Assembly (NCBI GenBank): GCA_900104375.1
Contig: LT629302.1
Location: forward strand, 2,878,001 to 2,942,000
Reading direction: 5' to 3'
Origin: Flavobacteriaceae bacterium MAR_2010_188
Lineage (GTDB): Bacteria; Bacteroidota; Bacteroidia; Flavobacteriales; Flavobacteriaceae
Length of the DNA stretch: 64,000 nucleotides
In this document: in pieces, positions 35,095 to 44,597 of the stretch
How the letters are laid out: each line of letters opens with the position of its first letter
Numbering within the stretch: the first letter of the stretch is position 1
Translations under genes and position numbers: made by a program
Notes under the pieces: generated by a model
Told to the model about the DNA's origin: nothing
What the model saw: only the letters and a program-made list of their open reading frames with translations
Database searches by the model: none

Positions 35095-36356
35095 TTTCCT
35101 TCGTGTTCTTCAATATCCGCCGTTAAATCTAGCTTTCTAAAGGAAGGCAACAGAGCTCCAGTAGTAACCACGGTTACCAATGTCATTACCCCACCAAAAA
35201 CTACGGCAGTTACCGTACCCATAAGTTTGGCAGTAAGACCACTTTCAAACGCGCCCAACTCATTACTAGAACCAACGAACATCGAATTTACCGAAGCAAC
35301 CCTACCGCGCATATGGTCTGGTGTTTTGAGTTGAAGGATGGTTTGTCTGATCACCATTGAGACCCCATCGGTTACCCCGCTGAAGAAAAGCGCTACTACG
35401 GATATCCAGAATATCGATGAAAGACCGAAAATGATAATTGTTACCCCAAATCCGAAGATAGCTCCCAACAATTTAATCCCTGCGTTTTTACTGATCGGTA
35501 AGTAAGCTGATGCTAACATGGTCAAGAATGCCCCCACCGCTGGCGCTGATCGTAATACTCCAAAACCTTCGGGCCCCACCTTCAATATATCTTGAGCAAA
35601 TATCGGCAAAAGAGCAACAGCTCCTCCAAACAATACTGCAATCATATCCAATGTTAAAGCCCCTAATACCGATTTAGTCCTATAAACAAATTTTATCCCT
35701 TCCTTAAGACTTTCCATCACTGGTTCTCCAATTTTGGGATTAATTATTGGTTTCTTCTTAATTTGAAATAGAATTAGTAGGGCCAACATAACCAACCCAA
35801 AAACCACGCTCAGTGCCCAATGAACCCCGATCCAAGTTATCGCAAAACCCGCGAATGCTGGGCCTAACACGGATGCCATCTGCCAAGTAGAACTGCTCCA
35901 AGTTGCAGCGTTTGGATAGCTTTTCTTAGGAACGATCAATGCGATTAAGGAAAATATTGTTGGCCCTAAAAAAGATCGGACAAATCCACCGAAAAAAACT
36001 AAGGCGTAAATACTATATAGAATAACGTGTTCTGACCAACCCGCTACAATTCTTGGCCAGGTCAGTAAGAATAGACCTAAGCTTATAATAGAAAATGCAG
36101 AAATGGTGTATGCAAGGAGATTACGTTTTTCTCTTTGATCTACGATATGCCCGGCAAAGAGGGCCATGGAGAGAGCCGGAATAATTTCCATAAGCCCGAT
36201 AATTCCGAGAGACAGTGGGTCTTTAGTTAAGCTATAAACCTGCCACTCTATTACGATAAATTGCATAGACCAGGCAAAGACCAAGACAAAACGTACTAAT
36301 AAAAATATATTGAATTCTCTATAGCGTAGTGCTGCGTAGGGGTCGTTTTTCGCCAT
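35091..36356 (-). CDS. MFS transporter
   Basis: A 421-aa major-facilitator protein with about twelve helices. The loop-2/3 motif A appears as GHIVDQREKRN (residues 63-73), and FVRSFLGPTIFSLIALIVPK near 130 is typical of the MFS_3 (EntS-like) subgroup. LKTPDHMRGRVASVNSMF near residue 340 is the second-half counterpart. The substrate is unknown; the family exports siderophores and macrolides. It ends on the lpxH stop. Confidence 0.9.
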   Translation of the reverse strand: MAKNDPYAALRYREFNIFLLVRFVLVFAWSMQFIVIEWQVYSLTKDPLSLGIIGLMEIIPALSMALFAGHIVDQREKRNLLAYTISAFSIISLGLFLLTWPRIVAGWSEHVILYSIYALVFFGGFVRSFLGPTIFSLIALIVPKKSYPNAATWSSSTWQMASVLGPAFAGFAITWIGVHWALSVVFGLVMLALLILFQIKKKPIINPKIGEPVMESLKEGIKFVYRTKSVLGALTLDMIAVLFGGAVALLPIFAQDILKVGPEGFGVLRSAPAVGAFLTMLASAYLPISKNAGIKLLGAIFGFGVTIIIFGLSSIFWISVVALFFSGVTDGVSMVIRQTILQLKTPDHMRGRVASVNSMFVGSSNELGAFESGLTAKLMGTVTAVVFGGVMTLVTVVTTGALLPSFRKLDLTADIEEHEGN

Positions 36357-36478
36357 ATTCAGTCCCTTGTGCTAGGGAAATATCTGTTGCTTAATAAAGC
36401 ATCAAAATTATAATAAGTATTTGAACTTTGATTAAATTTTGGAAGATTAAGAGTTTCAAAATTGCCAATCATTAAATC

Positions 36479-38167
36479 TTAAATGATATCCCTAATTCTC
36501 AGTTGCAACGAAATTTCATTGTTCCATTCATTTTCATCTAAAGAATAAACGGCGCTAAATGGTTTTCTATCTGAAATAACTTCACACTTATCTCCTAAAT
36601 TAAAGCCAATTCCACCAATTGGAGCAGAACCATTTTGTTGCACCCTAACTTTTAAATGTTTGTCATTTTCGCCCACACATTTTCCAAAACCATTGTCGAC
36701 AAGATTTTCACTCATAAACACAGGCGTCATATTTCCTGGACCAAAAGGCCCGAACTGCTTAAGGATCCTATAAAATTTTGGATTGATATCTTTAAGCAAA
36801 AGAACCGAATCGACCTTGATTTCTGGAGTCAACAAATTTCTGTCGATTGTTCGGGAAACCTGATCTTCAAACGCTTGTTTAAAAGCTTCATATTGTTCTT
36901 CCTTCAAAGTAAGACCCGCTGCGTATTTGTGACCTCCGAATTGTTCTAAATGTTCACTACAAGCTTCGATGGCGTTGTAAACATCAAATCCGCTGACTGA
37001 TCTTGCCGACGCCGCTAAACGATCACCGCTTTTAGTAAATACTAAGGTAGGTCTATAATAGGTTTCGGTAAGTCTTGAAGCTACAATACCGATGACTCCT
37101 TTGTGCCAGTTTTCATCATAAACGACCGAAGTAAGTTTGGCTTCCTCTTTAAGTTCCAATATTTTCGTGAGCGCTTCTTCTGTAATTCTCTGATCTGCTT
37201 CTCTTCTACCTAAATTAAATTGATGGATGTCTAGAGCATATTCAGCCGCTAGATTCTGGTCTTGTTCGGTTAACAGTGTTACTGCATGGTTTCCATGTTT
37301 CATCCTACCCGCCGCATTGATTCGAGGCGCAATGATAAATACCACATCTGTAATAGAAAGCTCAGTTTTCTTGAGTTGCTGAAGAATCGCTTTAAATCCG
37401 GGTCTGGGATTGGAGTTTATAACTTGTAGTCCAAAATAAGCCAGAACCCGATTCTCTCCGGTTATGGGAACAATATCGGCACCGATTGCGGTCGCCACCA
37501 AATCTAAATATTCTGTAAGGTCTTCAATACCTTGTCCGTAATTTGATGCTAAAGCTTGCACAAGTTTAAACCCAACCCCACAACCACAAAGTTCTTTATA
37601 CGGATATTCACAGTCGTCCCGTTTTGGGTCTAGAACCGCAACTGCTTTCGGGATTTCTTTACCCGGACGGTGATGGTCGCAAATTATAAAATCAATACCT
37701 TTTTCTTTTGCATAGATTACTTTGTCGATTGCTTTAATGCCGCAGTCTAGTGCAATAATCAATGAAAAATCATTGTCGTGAGCGAAATCGATTCCTTTAT
37801 AAGAAACGCCGTAACCTTCGTCATAGCGGTCCGGGATATAGGTTGCGACAGTATCGGTAAGGGTTTTTAAGTAGGAAGACACCAAGGCAACCGAGGTGGT
37901 TCCGTCAACATCGTAATCGCCATAAACCAAAATATTCTCTCCGGCTTCGATGGCTTTCAAGATTCTATCAACTGCCAAATCCATGTCTTTCATCAAAAAA
38001 GAATCATGCAAATGCTCTAAGCTGGGACGAAAAAAGTTTTTGGCTTCGTCGTAAGTTTCAATTCCGCGTTGGACCAACAGTTCCGCTATAATAGAATCTA
38101 CCTTCAAATCTTTTTGAAGTGATTTCACTTTAGAAGCTTCTGGCTTTGGTTTTACGGTCCAGCGCAT
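36479..38167 (-). CDS. recJ: Single-stranded-DNA exonuclease RecJ
   Basis: A 562-aa protein counted from ATG 38167 (MRWTVKPKP...). The frame stays open 24 codons upstream into osmC, but that extension would overlap the osmC end and is not typical of RecJ. The DHH phosphoesterase motifs are present: YGDYDVDGTTS near residue 80, CDHHRPG near 155, and the DHHA1-domain GGHKYAAG near 420. RecJ degrades 5' single-stranded ends in recombination and repair. It lies 7 nt downstream of osmC on the same strand. Confidence 0.93.
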   Translation of the reverse strand: MRWTVKPKPEASKVKSLQKDLKVDSIIAELLVQRGIETYDEAKNFFRPSLEHLHDSFLMKDMDLAVDRILKAIEAGENILVYGDYDVDGTTSVALVSSYLKTLTDTVATYIPDRYDEGYGVSYKGIDFAHDNDFSLIIALDCGIKAIDKVIYAKEKGIDFIICDHHRPGKEIPKAVAVLDPKRDDCEYPYKELCGCGVGFKLVQALASNYGQGIEDLTEYLDLVATAIGADIVPITGENRVLAYFGLQVINSNPRPGFKAILQQLKKTELSITDVVFIIAPRINAAGRMKHGNHAVTLLTEQDQNLAAEYALDIHQFNLGRREADQRITEEALTKILELKEEAKLTSVVYDENWHKGVIGIVASRLTETYYRPTLVFTKSGDRLAASARSVSGFDVYNAIEACSEHLEQFGGHKYAAGLTLKEEQYEAFKQAFEDQVSRTIDRNLLTPEIKVDSVLLLKDINPKFYRILKQFGPFGPGNMTPVFMSENLVDNGFGKCVGENDKHLKVRVQQNGSAPIGGIGFNLGDKCEVISDRKPFSAVYSLDENEWNNEISLQLRIRDII

Positions 38168-38174
38168 AGTAATT

Positions 38175-38594
38175 TTATTCGTGATAGTGGATTGAAGTTT
38201 GAACATCGGCAAACTTTCTGAACATTTCCATAACCCCACAATACTTTTCTACTGACAGATCAACTGCTTTCTGAAGTTTTTCTTGGGGCAAATCGGCTCC
38301 AAAGAAATGATATTCCACCGAAACGGTATGATAATATTTTGGATCTTCATCGGTAAGCTCGCCGGTGACCTCTATTCTAAAATCTGAAACCTTTACCCTC
38401 ATTTTATCCAGAATAGACGCCACATCCAGACCTGAACAGCCCGCCAAAGAAGCTAACATTAGAGCTTTTGGTCTAAGACCTGCGCTAAACTCGCCATCTT
38501 TGGGACTGGTGTCCATCAAGAAGGTTTTACCGCTAGGGTTGTCTGCTTCAAAAAGGGTATTGCCTTTCCACCGTGTTATAACTTTATCAGCCAT
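38175..38594 (-). CDS. OsmC-family peroxiredoxin-like protein
   Basis: A 139-aa OsmC/Ohr-type protein. The two redox Cys are visible: AGCSGLDVAS near residue 54 and EKYCGVMEM near 119. The family reduces organic peroxides. The length fits the YhfA/OsmC branch rather than Ohr. It is the upstream partner of recJ (7 nt), possibly co-transcribed, and is divergent from the AhpD-like gene, so two peroxide-defence-type genes share one intergenic region. Confidence 0.9.
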   Translation of the reverse strand: MADKVITRWKGNTLFEADNPSGKTFLMDTSPKDGEFSAGLRPKALMLASLAGCSGLDVASILDKMRVKVSDFRIEVTGELTDEDPKYYHTVSVEYHFFGADLPQEKLQKAVDLSVEKYCGVMEMFRKFADVQTSIHYHE

Positions 38595-38736
38595 AAATTA
38601 AATATTAAAAGTTTGAAGTTGTTGGGGTCGTATGTACTATGTTTTGAAATACCTTCGACATTGATTAAATTGGGCATTGCAAGTCCCAAATTCGCATATC
38701 AAAAGTACCAATTTATAACGGAAAAATTCAAACTAA

Positions 38737-39327
38737 ATGCCATTAGTAACTCCACTTTCAGCCGAGCACGACCAAGAAACCAAGGAACTAGCGGAATTCT
38801 TTAACGAAACTCTTGGCTTTTGTCCCAACTCAGTTTTGACTATGCAAAGAAGACCTGCGATATCTAAAGCATTTATTAATTTGAATAAAGCCGTCATGGC
38901 AAATGAAGGCAAGGTTACATCGGCTTTAAAACGAATGATTGCTTGGGTAAGCAGCAATGCCACTGGTTGTCGCTATTGCCAAGCCCATGCCATTAGGGCG
39001 GCGGAGCGTTACGGGGCGGAGCAAGAACAGTTAGATAATATCTGGGAATATAGAACGCATCCTAGTTTTTCTGAAGCAGAAAGAGTGGCGCTTGACTTTA
39101 GTCTTGCTGCTAGCCAAGTTCCTAATCAGGTCGATGAATCGATTAATAAACGTCTTCACCAATATTGGGACGATGGAGAAATCGTAGAAATGTTGGGCGT
39201 AATTTCACTTTTTGGTTATCTAAACCGTTGGAATGACTCTATGGGAACCCCTATAGAGTCTGGGGCAGTAGAAAGTGGCGAAAAGTATTTAGGAAAACAC
39301 GGCTGGGAGAAAGGGAAACACCTTTGA
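38737..39327 (+). CDS. AhpD-like carboxymuconolactone decarboxylase family protein
   Basis: A 196-aa protein with the AhpD redox signature C-x2-C-x3-H (TGCRYCQAHAIRAAE, near residues 74-82) in the helical carboxymuconolactone-decarboxylase fold, as found in peroxidase-related proteins. It probably acts as a peroxidase or a reductant for one. It is divergent from osmC. Confidence 0.88.
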   Translation: MPLVTPLSAEHDQETKELAEFFNETLGFCPNSVLTMQRRPAISKAFINLNKAVMANEGKVTSALKRMIAWVSSNATGCRYCQAHAIRAAERYGAEQEQLDNIWEYRTHPSFSEAERVALDFSLAASQVPNQVDESINKRLHQYWDDGEIVEMLGVISLFGYLNRWNDSMGTPIESGAVESGEKYLGKHGWEKGKHL

Positions 39328-39716
39328 TGGTTGTTGGTTGTTGGTTGTTAGTTGTTAGTTGTTAGTTGTTGGTTGTTGGTTGTTGGTTTTTGGTTGCTAG
39401 TTTTTGGTTCCTGCCTTCGGCAGGCAGGTTTGGTTAAAAGTATGAGCATTTTATCTTGGCGAAAAGCTATTCTTAATTTGAAACTTTTTAGTTTACTTAA
39501 GTCTTATGTCTTTGTTCTTTGTTCTTTGATTTTATTTGATTCGTCCGTTTGAGTCTAGCTCCCGAGAAAGTAGGCTTTATATTTTCTAATTATTTTGTCA
39601 GTTTGAGCCCTCCTGCGGCCGGCAGGCCTGTCAAAAACTATTCTTGTATCATGAATCTTTAACAAGTCTTGTTTCTAGTTTCTAGTTTCTAGTTTCTCCA
39701 ATCTACCCTCTAACAT
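39328..39716. repeat. Gene-free spacer with GTTGTT low-complexity run and palindromes
   Basis: These 389 bp carry no believable gene. From about 39328 to 39400 the sequence is an imperfect tandem run of GTTGTTG/GTTGTTA 7-mers. A GC-rich palindrome CCTGCCTTCGGCAGG follows at 39410, and another, CCTGCGGCCGGCAGG, lies at 39612. A TTTCTAG tandem run is at 39671-39698. Such runs are common in flavobacterial spacers. A 66-aa open frame in the first run is low-complexity translation only. Confidence 0.8.
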
Positions 39717-40016
39717 CTAACTTTCCCCCTTAATCACCTCCAGAATTTCTTTCTTTTGAAGCACTCCAGATTGTCTCCAAACTTGTTTTCCGTTTTTGAA
39801 TAGAATCATGGTTGGGACTCCCCTGACTTGATATTTACTAGCAAGTTCTTGGTTTTTGTCCACATCTATTTTTATGATTTTGGCCGTCTCGCCTAACTCT
39901 TCCTTAACCTCTTCAAGAATTGGACCTAACACTTTACAAGGTCCGCACCAAGTGGCAAAAAAGTCTATCAATACAGGTTTATCTCCGTTTATGATTTCAG
40001 AAAAATTACTTTTCAT
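39717..40016 (-). CDS. trxA: Thioredoxin
   Basis: A 99-aa thioredoxin with the active site WCGPCK at residues 19-24, the cis-Pro region GVPTM near residue 66, and the conserved FKNGKQVWRQSG. It reduces protein disulfides in the cytoplasm. It is slightly shorter than E. coli TrxA (109 aa) but complete. It stands alone on the minus strand. Confidence 0.93.
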   Translation of the reverse strand: MKSNFSEIINGDKPVLIDFFATWCGPCKVLGPILEEVKEELGETAKIIKIDVDKNQELASKYQVRGVPTMILFKNGKQVWRQSGVLQKKEILEVIKGES

Positions 40017-40113
40017 CTTAATAAATTTTAAAGAAGTTTAAATATCGTAATTTTTAAATCTTCTCTCTTGTTCTTTGAATTTAATTGTTGACCTAGAAGC
40101 AATGCAGAATTTA

Positions 40114-40863
40114 TTATTCGTAGAAGTATTCGATGGTTCCTTCTAAATTCCCTTCTAAATAAACATCTGTCGTTGCAGGAAAATCAATGGAATTATAGGT
40201 GTGAGTAAATGTTTGGGATTCCGATTCTGACAGATAAACTCTAGAACGTGAAGTTGGATTATTGGAAACACCTTCGAATCCTCCGAAATCCAATCCTATA
40301 TAATTTAATACATCAATCGCAAAAATGTTCTTATAGATAGAATTACTAGAGTCGTAAGTGTATTGCACCGAATATTCGGATGAGGTTACGCTCTTAATAT
40401 TCTGGTTTTCCAAAACTATGTCAATATCATTTTGATAATTCTGACTAGTATAATTACCTGAATATCTCTTTACTAGGATAGAGTTTTCTGAATTGTAGGT
40501 AAAGTCGAATCTCTCCGCAATGTCGTTGCTAAAATATGAGGTATAGCTGCTAAGCCGAGCTATTTCATAGGTGAGTTCTACATAGATTAATATGGTCCCA
40601 TCCTGAAATAAATCCACTTGGGAGAGCAAATCATTTTCATAGATATAATTAAATTCATAACCGTCAGAACTCTTGGCCGATGTTAATCGGTTGCCGTCAT
40701 AAGAAAAATCGACAGAAATAGTATCTCCGTTGAGTTTCGTTAAAACTTCTCTTTTAATTAGTGCTTCGTCTTCTGAAAGCTGTTCGAGCGACTGAGAAGA
40801 ATCATTAGTTGAGCAAGAAAATAGGACGAAAATTGTAAAAATTAGGGAATAAAGGTTTTTCAT
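40114..40863 (-). CDS. Hypothetical lipoprotein with RHS/YD-like beta strands
   Basis: A 249-aa protein with a lipoprotein signal (SLIFTIFVLFSC, Cys at residue 17). The mature part is a series of beta strands with Tyr-rich repeats such as FDFTYNSE, VDFSYDGNRL and YNYIYENDLL, resembling the YD-type strands of many Bacteroidota DUF4595-like lipoproteins. No catalytic motif is seen. It is expected at the cell envelope; function unknown. Confidence 0.75.
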   Translation of the reverse strand: MKNLYSLIFTIFVLFSCSTNDSSQSLEQLSEDEALIKREVLTKLNGDTISVDFSYDGNRLTSAKSSDGYEFNYIYENDLLSQVDLFQDGTILIYVELTYEIARLSSYTSYFSNDIAERFDFTYNSENSILVKRYSGNYTSQNYQNDIDIVLENQNIKSVTSSEYSVQYTYDSSNSIYKNIFAIDVLNYIGLDFGGFEGVSNNPTSRSRVYLSESESQTFTHTYNSIDFPATTDVYLEGNLEGTIEYFYE

Positions 40864-40911
40864 AACGTAGGTATTTGGGAGTTATAAATGTAAGTAAATT
40901 TTCCAAAACCA

Positions 40912-41493
40912 TTAATTGGGCCTCGAATCCAGGATTTCTCTAACCAGAATTTTTAAGGTAGGTAAAATCGAATCTTCAAACCAAGGATTCTTGGTCATCC
41001 AAAATCTATTTCTAGGCGACGGATGAGGTAGTGGAAAATATTCCGGTAGAAAACTTTCAAAGTTCAGGACTGTTTCGGTCAAATTTTTTTTGAAATAGTC
41101 TTTTAGATAACTCTGCTGAGCATATTGCCCGATCAATATCTTAAGTTTCACGTTTTTAAACTGGCTAAATACTTTATCGTGCCAGATAATCGAACATTCT
41201 GGTCTCGGAGGAAGATCGCCGCCTTTCCCTTTGCCTGGGTAACAAAATCCCATCGGGACAATCGCAAAATTTTCTTCCTTATAAAATTCCTCTTTCGTTA
41301 CGCCAAGCCAATCTCTTAGACGATTGCCTCCCGGGTCGTCCCAAGGAATACCTGATTTATGCGCGATACTTCCAGGAGCTTGACTTATAAGAATAATTTT
41401 TGAATTTGCAGCCGCTCTAATAATTGGGTTTGGACCAAGCGGTAAATATTCGCTACAGAAACTACAGCCTCTTATTTCTTCTAATAATTTCAA
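40912..41493 (-). CDS. Uracil-DNA glycosylase family protein
   Basis: A 193-aa member of the UDG superfamily. Motif 1 is ISQAPGSIAHKSGIPWDDPGGNRL (near residues 36-58) and motif 2 is HPSPRNRFW near 155. An N-terminal C-x2-C (GCSFCSE) resembles the start of family 4-like enzymes, but other cluster Cys are not all obvious. The likely role is DNA base-excision repair; the exact subfamily is uncertain. The start is TTG 41493, because the preceding in-frame codons contain a stop four codons earlier. It lies 12 nt downstream of the disulfide-reductase gene on the same strand. Confidence 0.82.
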   Translation of the reverse strand: MKLLEEIRGCSFCSEYLPLGPNPIIRAAANSKIILISQAPGSIAHKSGIPWDDPGGNRLRDWLGVTKEEFYKEENFAIVPMGFCYPGKGKGGDLPPRPECSIIWHDKVFSQFKNVKLKILIGQYAQQSYLKDYFKKNLTETVLNFESFLPEYFPLPHPSPRNRFWMTKNPWFEDSILPTLKILVREILDSRPN

Positions 41494-41505
41494 GCGAAAA
41501 AGAAT

Positions 41506-42864
41506 TTAGTCGTCAGATAACATTTTCTTTAAATCCTGACTGTAAGAAGGATAGGTAAAAATGAGTTTCTTAAATTGATCGGTCGTCATTTTTTGACTGA
41601 TTGCAGTGGCAAAAATGTTGATGGTCTCATTGGCCTGAGAACTTAGTAAATGTGCTCCCAAGATTTCATTGGTTCTTGCATTGACCAAAATCTTATAAGC
41701 ATAAATATCTTCATTTTGTTTTTCGGCATTAAACCAATCAGATGCATCTCCTTGATAGATTTTTACGTCCTTAAATTTGCTGACTGCCTGTTCTTCTGAA
41801 TAACCAACCGTAGAAATATTTGGATTGGTAAAAACCACTGAAGGCACGCAGGGAACATCAAATACTTTAGACTTAGGCTTTAAGATATTGTTACCTACAA
41901 TGTATCCCTGTAGACCAGACAAAGGTGTTAAAGGCAATGATTTGTTTGAAACATCGCCGCAGGCAAAGACTTTTGGATTAGAATCGCTTTGTAGATATTC
42001 GTTTACCACAATTCCTTTCTCGCTACTTTCTACCTTGGCGTTTTCTAACTTTAAATCTGAAATCGAAGCAACCCTACCCGCAGTATTAAAAACCATGCTC
42101 GAAATGATTTCCTTGCTCTTCCCCTTTTGTTGGTAAGTAGTTCTATAATTTTTTTGAAGTTTTTCTACCGACTCTGCGTTGGCATTAAATATGAATTCGA
42201 CGCCAGAATCTTCTAGCTTCTTGACTAATTTTTCAACCAGAAATTGGTCAAAGTTTGAAAGAGCCTCGCCACCGATTTCTAAAATACTTACCTTACAACC
42301 TAGGGTCGCAAGCATATAGGTAAACTCCATTGCCACATAGCCAGAGCCAATAAACAGGGCACTTTCAGGAATTTCTTTAAGATTTAGGATGTCGTCGCTA
42401 ATCTTACAATGCTCACTTCCATTAATTTGAAGGTCTCTCGGAACATTGCCAGTTGCAATGACGAAATTATCTGCGGTAATGGTTTTACCTTCTACCAAAA
42501 TTTCGTTTTCAGATTGAAAAATCGGAGACTGATGGTACATATCGATATTGAGAGCCTTAAGATTCTTTTCTGTATTTATCGGTACTTGAGCGATAAACTG
42601 GGACTTAAATTTCTGCACCATTTCCCAATCTATTGATGGAAGTGCGGCAACACCTAAGTTTTTAAGATTTTTTGAAGTATGCATTAAATCGGCGAACTGA
42701 AGCAATACTTTTTTTGGGTCGCAGCCTCGGTTAGAACAAGTCCCGCCGTACTCCCTATTGTCCGCAATAGCCACCGACATCTTATTTTCCCGACATATTT
42801 TTGCTGCCGTTTGGCCAGCAATACCGCTTCCTATAACAAATACATCGTAATGCTTTTTCTCCAT
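41506..42864 (-). CDS. Pyridine nucleotide-disulfide oxidoreductase (glutathione-reductase-like)
   Basis: A 452-aa FAD/NAD(P) enzyme. It has an N-terminal GSGIAGQ FAD motif, the redox-active CSNRGC (residues 43-48, C-x4-C), a central GSGYVAMEF NAD(P)-binding motif near 174, and FACGDV near 300. The C-terminal dimerisation domain ends with FTYPSYSQDLKKM, where the usual HPT catalytic His-Pro is replaced by TYPS. It looks like a glutathione-reductase/dihydrolipoyl-dehydrogenase relative whose substrate is unknown. It is followed by the UDG-like gene. Confidence 0.85.
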   Translation of the reverse strand: MEKKHYDVFVIGSGIAGQTAAKICRENKMSVAIADNREYGGTCSNRGCDPKKVLLQFADLMHTSKNLKNLGVAALPSIDWEMVQKFKSQFIAQVPINTEKNLKALNIDMYHQSPIFQSENEILVEGKTITADNFVIATGNVPRDLQINGSEHCKISDDILNLKEIPESALFIGSGYVAMEFTYMLATLGCKVSILEIGGEALSNFDQFLVEKLVKKLEDSGVEFIFNANAESVEKLQKNYRTTYQQKGKSKEIISSMVFNTAGRVASISDLKLENAKVESSEKGIVVNEYLQSDSNPKVFACGDVSNKSLPLTPLSGLQGYIVGNNILKPKSKVFDVPCVPSVVFTNPNISTVGYSEEQAVSKFKDVKIYQGDASDWFNAEKQNEDIYAYKILVNARTNEILGAHLLSSQANETINIFATAISQKMTTDQFKKLIFTYPSYSQDLKKMLSDD

Positions 42865-42887
42865 CCTTATTTAATCTCTAGAGGTAA

Positions 42888-43562
42888 TTAGTTGCCATTG
42901 CCAGCAACCACAATGACAATTTCTCCTTTTGGGGGTTTGTCGGTGTAGTGTTGAAGAACTTGCGCTGCCGTTCCTCTTATGGTCTCTTCGTACATTTTGG
43001 TAAGTTCCCGGGACACTGATAGCTCTCGGTCTTCACCAAAATATTCGCAAAAGTTGGTCAAGGTCTTTATAAGTTTATGTGGACTTTCATAAAAAACCAT
43101 GGTTCTGTTTTCTTCTGTCAGGAATTTTAATCTGGTTTGTCTTCCTTTTTTAACTGGTAAAAAACCTTCAAAAATAAATTTATCGTTGGGTAGACCGCTG
43201 TTTACAAGAGCCGGAACAAAAGCGGTCGCACCAGGAAGGCAATCTACTTCTACCCCAATTTCGATGCATTTTTTTACCAAAAGAAATCCAGGATCCGAAA
43301 TCGCCGGGGTGCCTGCGTCGGTTATCAACGCCATGGCAGTGCCACTTGCAATTTGTTGCGCCAAATTATCTACCGTTTTATGTTCGTTATGCATGTGGTG
43401 CGAACGCATCTGGGTAGAAATTTCGTAATGTTTTAGGAGCTTTCCAGAAGTTCGGGTGTCTTCTGCCAGGATTAAATCTACTGAGTTTAGAACCTCAACC
43501 GCCCTAAAGGTCATGTCCTTTAGGTTGCCAATAGGTGTCGGCACCACGTAGAGTTTAGCCAT
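42888..43562 (-). CDS. rsmI: 16S rRNA 2'-O-methyltransferase RsmI
   Basis: A 224-aa SAM-dependent tetrapyrrole-methylase-fold enzyme. The N-terminus LYVVPTPIGNLKDMTFRAVEVL and LILAEDTRTSGKLLKHY are diagnostic of RsmI, which methylates C1402 ribose in 16S rRNA. ALITDAGTPAISDPG and FEGFLPVKKGRQ follow in order. It is shorter than E. coli RsmI (286 aa), as is usual in Bacteroidota. Confidence 0.95.
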   Translation of the reverse strand: MAKLYVVPTPIGNLKDMTFRAVEVLNSVDLILAEDTRTSGKLLKHYEISTQMRSHHMHNEHKTVDNLAQQIASGTAMALITDAGTPAISDPGFLLVKKCIEIGVEVDCLPGATAFVPALVNSGLPNDKFIFEGFLPVKKGRQTRLKFLTEENRTMVFYESPHKLIKTLTNFCEYFGEDRELSVSRELTKMYEETIRGTAAQVLQHYTDKPPKGEIVIVVAGNGN

Positions 43563-43579
43563 GTGTTAGCGATTGAACG

Positions 43580-43650
43580 ATTTGTCTGAGCTCTTTTTGC
43601 CTTAGCAAAAAAGCGAGTCGTGAAAGCGCGACCGAGCGCAGCGAGGAAAC
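43580..43650. repeat. Intergenic hairpin with GAGCGCAGCGAGG tail
   Basis: CTTTTTGC-CTTA-GCAAAAAAG forms a hairpin at about 43590-43613, followed by a GC-rich stretch ending GAGCGCAGCGAGGAAAC. It lies between the hypothetical gene and rsmI on the same strand. It lacks a proper T-run on the minus strand, so I describe it as a palindromic spacer element rather than a terminator. Confidence 0.5.
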
Positions 43651-43657
43651 ACCCAAA

Positions 43658-44401
43658 TCAGTCAAATTTACTTTCTATGATTTCCAAAAAACGCTGTTCT
43701 AAATCTTCTTTGCCTTTCCAATTATTATAATCTGGCTTTACCTGATTTTGAATTAGTCGGTGGGCTTGATCGAAGTTTTCGGCCGTGTTTAACTGGGAAA
43801 GAACGCGATCATAATCTTCTCTCTTTCCGTTGAACAAATGTTTTATAAATGCTAATTTATCGTTTAGGCCAATGTGAATACCACCGCCCTTAAATTTATC
43901 GTTGATGGAGCGTTTAAAGTTTGGGTCCTTTTCAGTTTTTGAAGTGTGTACCGGATCAAATTCTGGCATCTCCTTAAAGTCTTCGGTAAGGCTATCAAAA
44001 TCTGATTTTGGTTGCTGGGTCAGTATTCTTTTTTCTACCAATACGTCTACCTGCTGGGTTTCTTGTGGCATTTGCGCCACGATATCCTTAATCTTTTCCA
44101 TGACCGGCTCCATAATATCATCTTCCTCTACATCGTCCAGGTTTATGTAAATCCTGTCTTCAACCTCGATAGTATCGCTAAATTTATTGTTGAAAGCGGT
44201 GTCTAACATCCCGAAAAATGAGGAGTTGCTCCCGAAACCAGGAACCTCACTATCAAAATTCTCTTCGGCAAATTTTAAAACTGAAAGTTTTTCGTAAAGG
44301 ACCGCTACCTCGGCGTGCATCTGGGTTACATCTCCCTTACCCTTCATTTTCAAAATTCTCTCGGCAATCTCTATAATGTCTTTTTGTAGCTTCTTTTTCA
44401 T
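43658..44401 (-). CDS. Conserved hypothetical protein of Bacteroidota, acidic and partly disordered
   Basis: A 247-aa protein that I recognise only as a common hypothetical of flavobacteria. Residues 1-45 are a charged coiled-coil-like helix (KDIIEIAERILKMKG, VAVLYEKLSVLKFAE). The middle (50-160) is acidic and low-order with IEVEDRIYINLDDVEEDD. The C-terminus is helical (LNDKLAFIKHLFNG, YDRVLSQLNTAENFDQAHRLI). No signal peptide or catalytic motif is seen. It is upstream of rsmI on the same strand, divergent from tdk. Confidence 0.8.
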   Translation of the reverse strand: MKKKLQKDIIEIAERILKMKGKGDVTQMHAEVAVLYEKLSVLKFAEENFDSEVPGFGSNSSFFGMLDTAFNNKFSDTIEVEDRIYINLDDVEEDDIMEPVMEKIKDIVAQMPQETQQVDVLVEKRILTQQPKSDFDSLTEDFKEMPEFDPVHTSKTEKDPNFKRSINDKFKGGGIHIGLNDKLAFIKHLFNGKREDYDRVLSQLNTAENFDQAHRLIQNQVKPDYNNWKGKEDLEQRFLEIIESKFD

Positions 44402-44597
44402 CTTGTCTTTTTTATGAATTTAATATACGGATATCAAATTCGGTTGGGGCAAATTATTTTGGGCACAAATTACCTCTAGAGTCCCTTAAAATTATAACTT
44501 TTAATTTTTATTTTAAGTTAGGTATATGAATTTGGTTAAATTTACGCCACCATGATAAAAACGGGTTTTTCGCCGTATTTAGTGCTAAAATTACAAA

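Noticed and set aside
39352-39552. 66-aa open frame in the GTTGTT run
   Set aside because: It is translation of a low-complexity repeat (Val/Leu/Trp-rich), with no start signal or conserved character.
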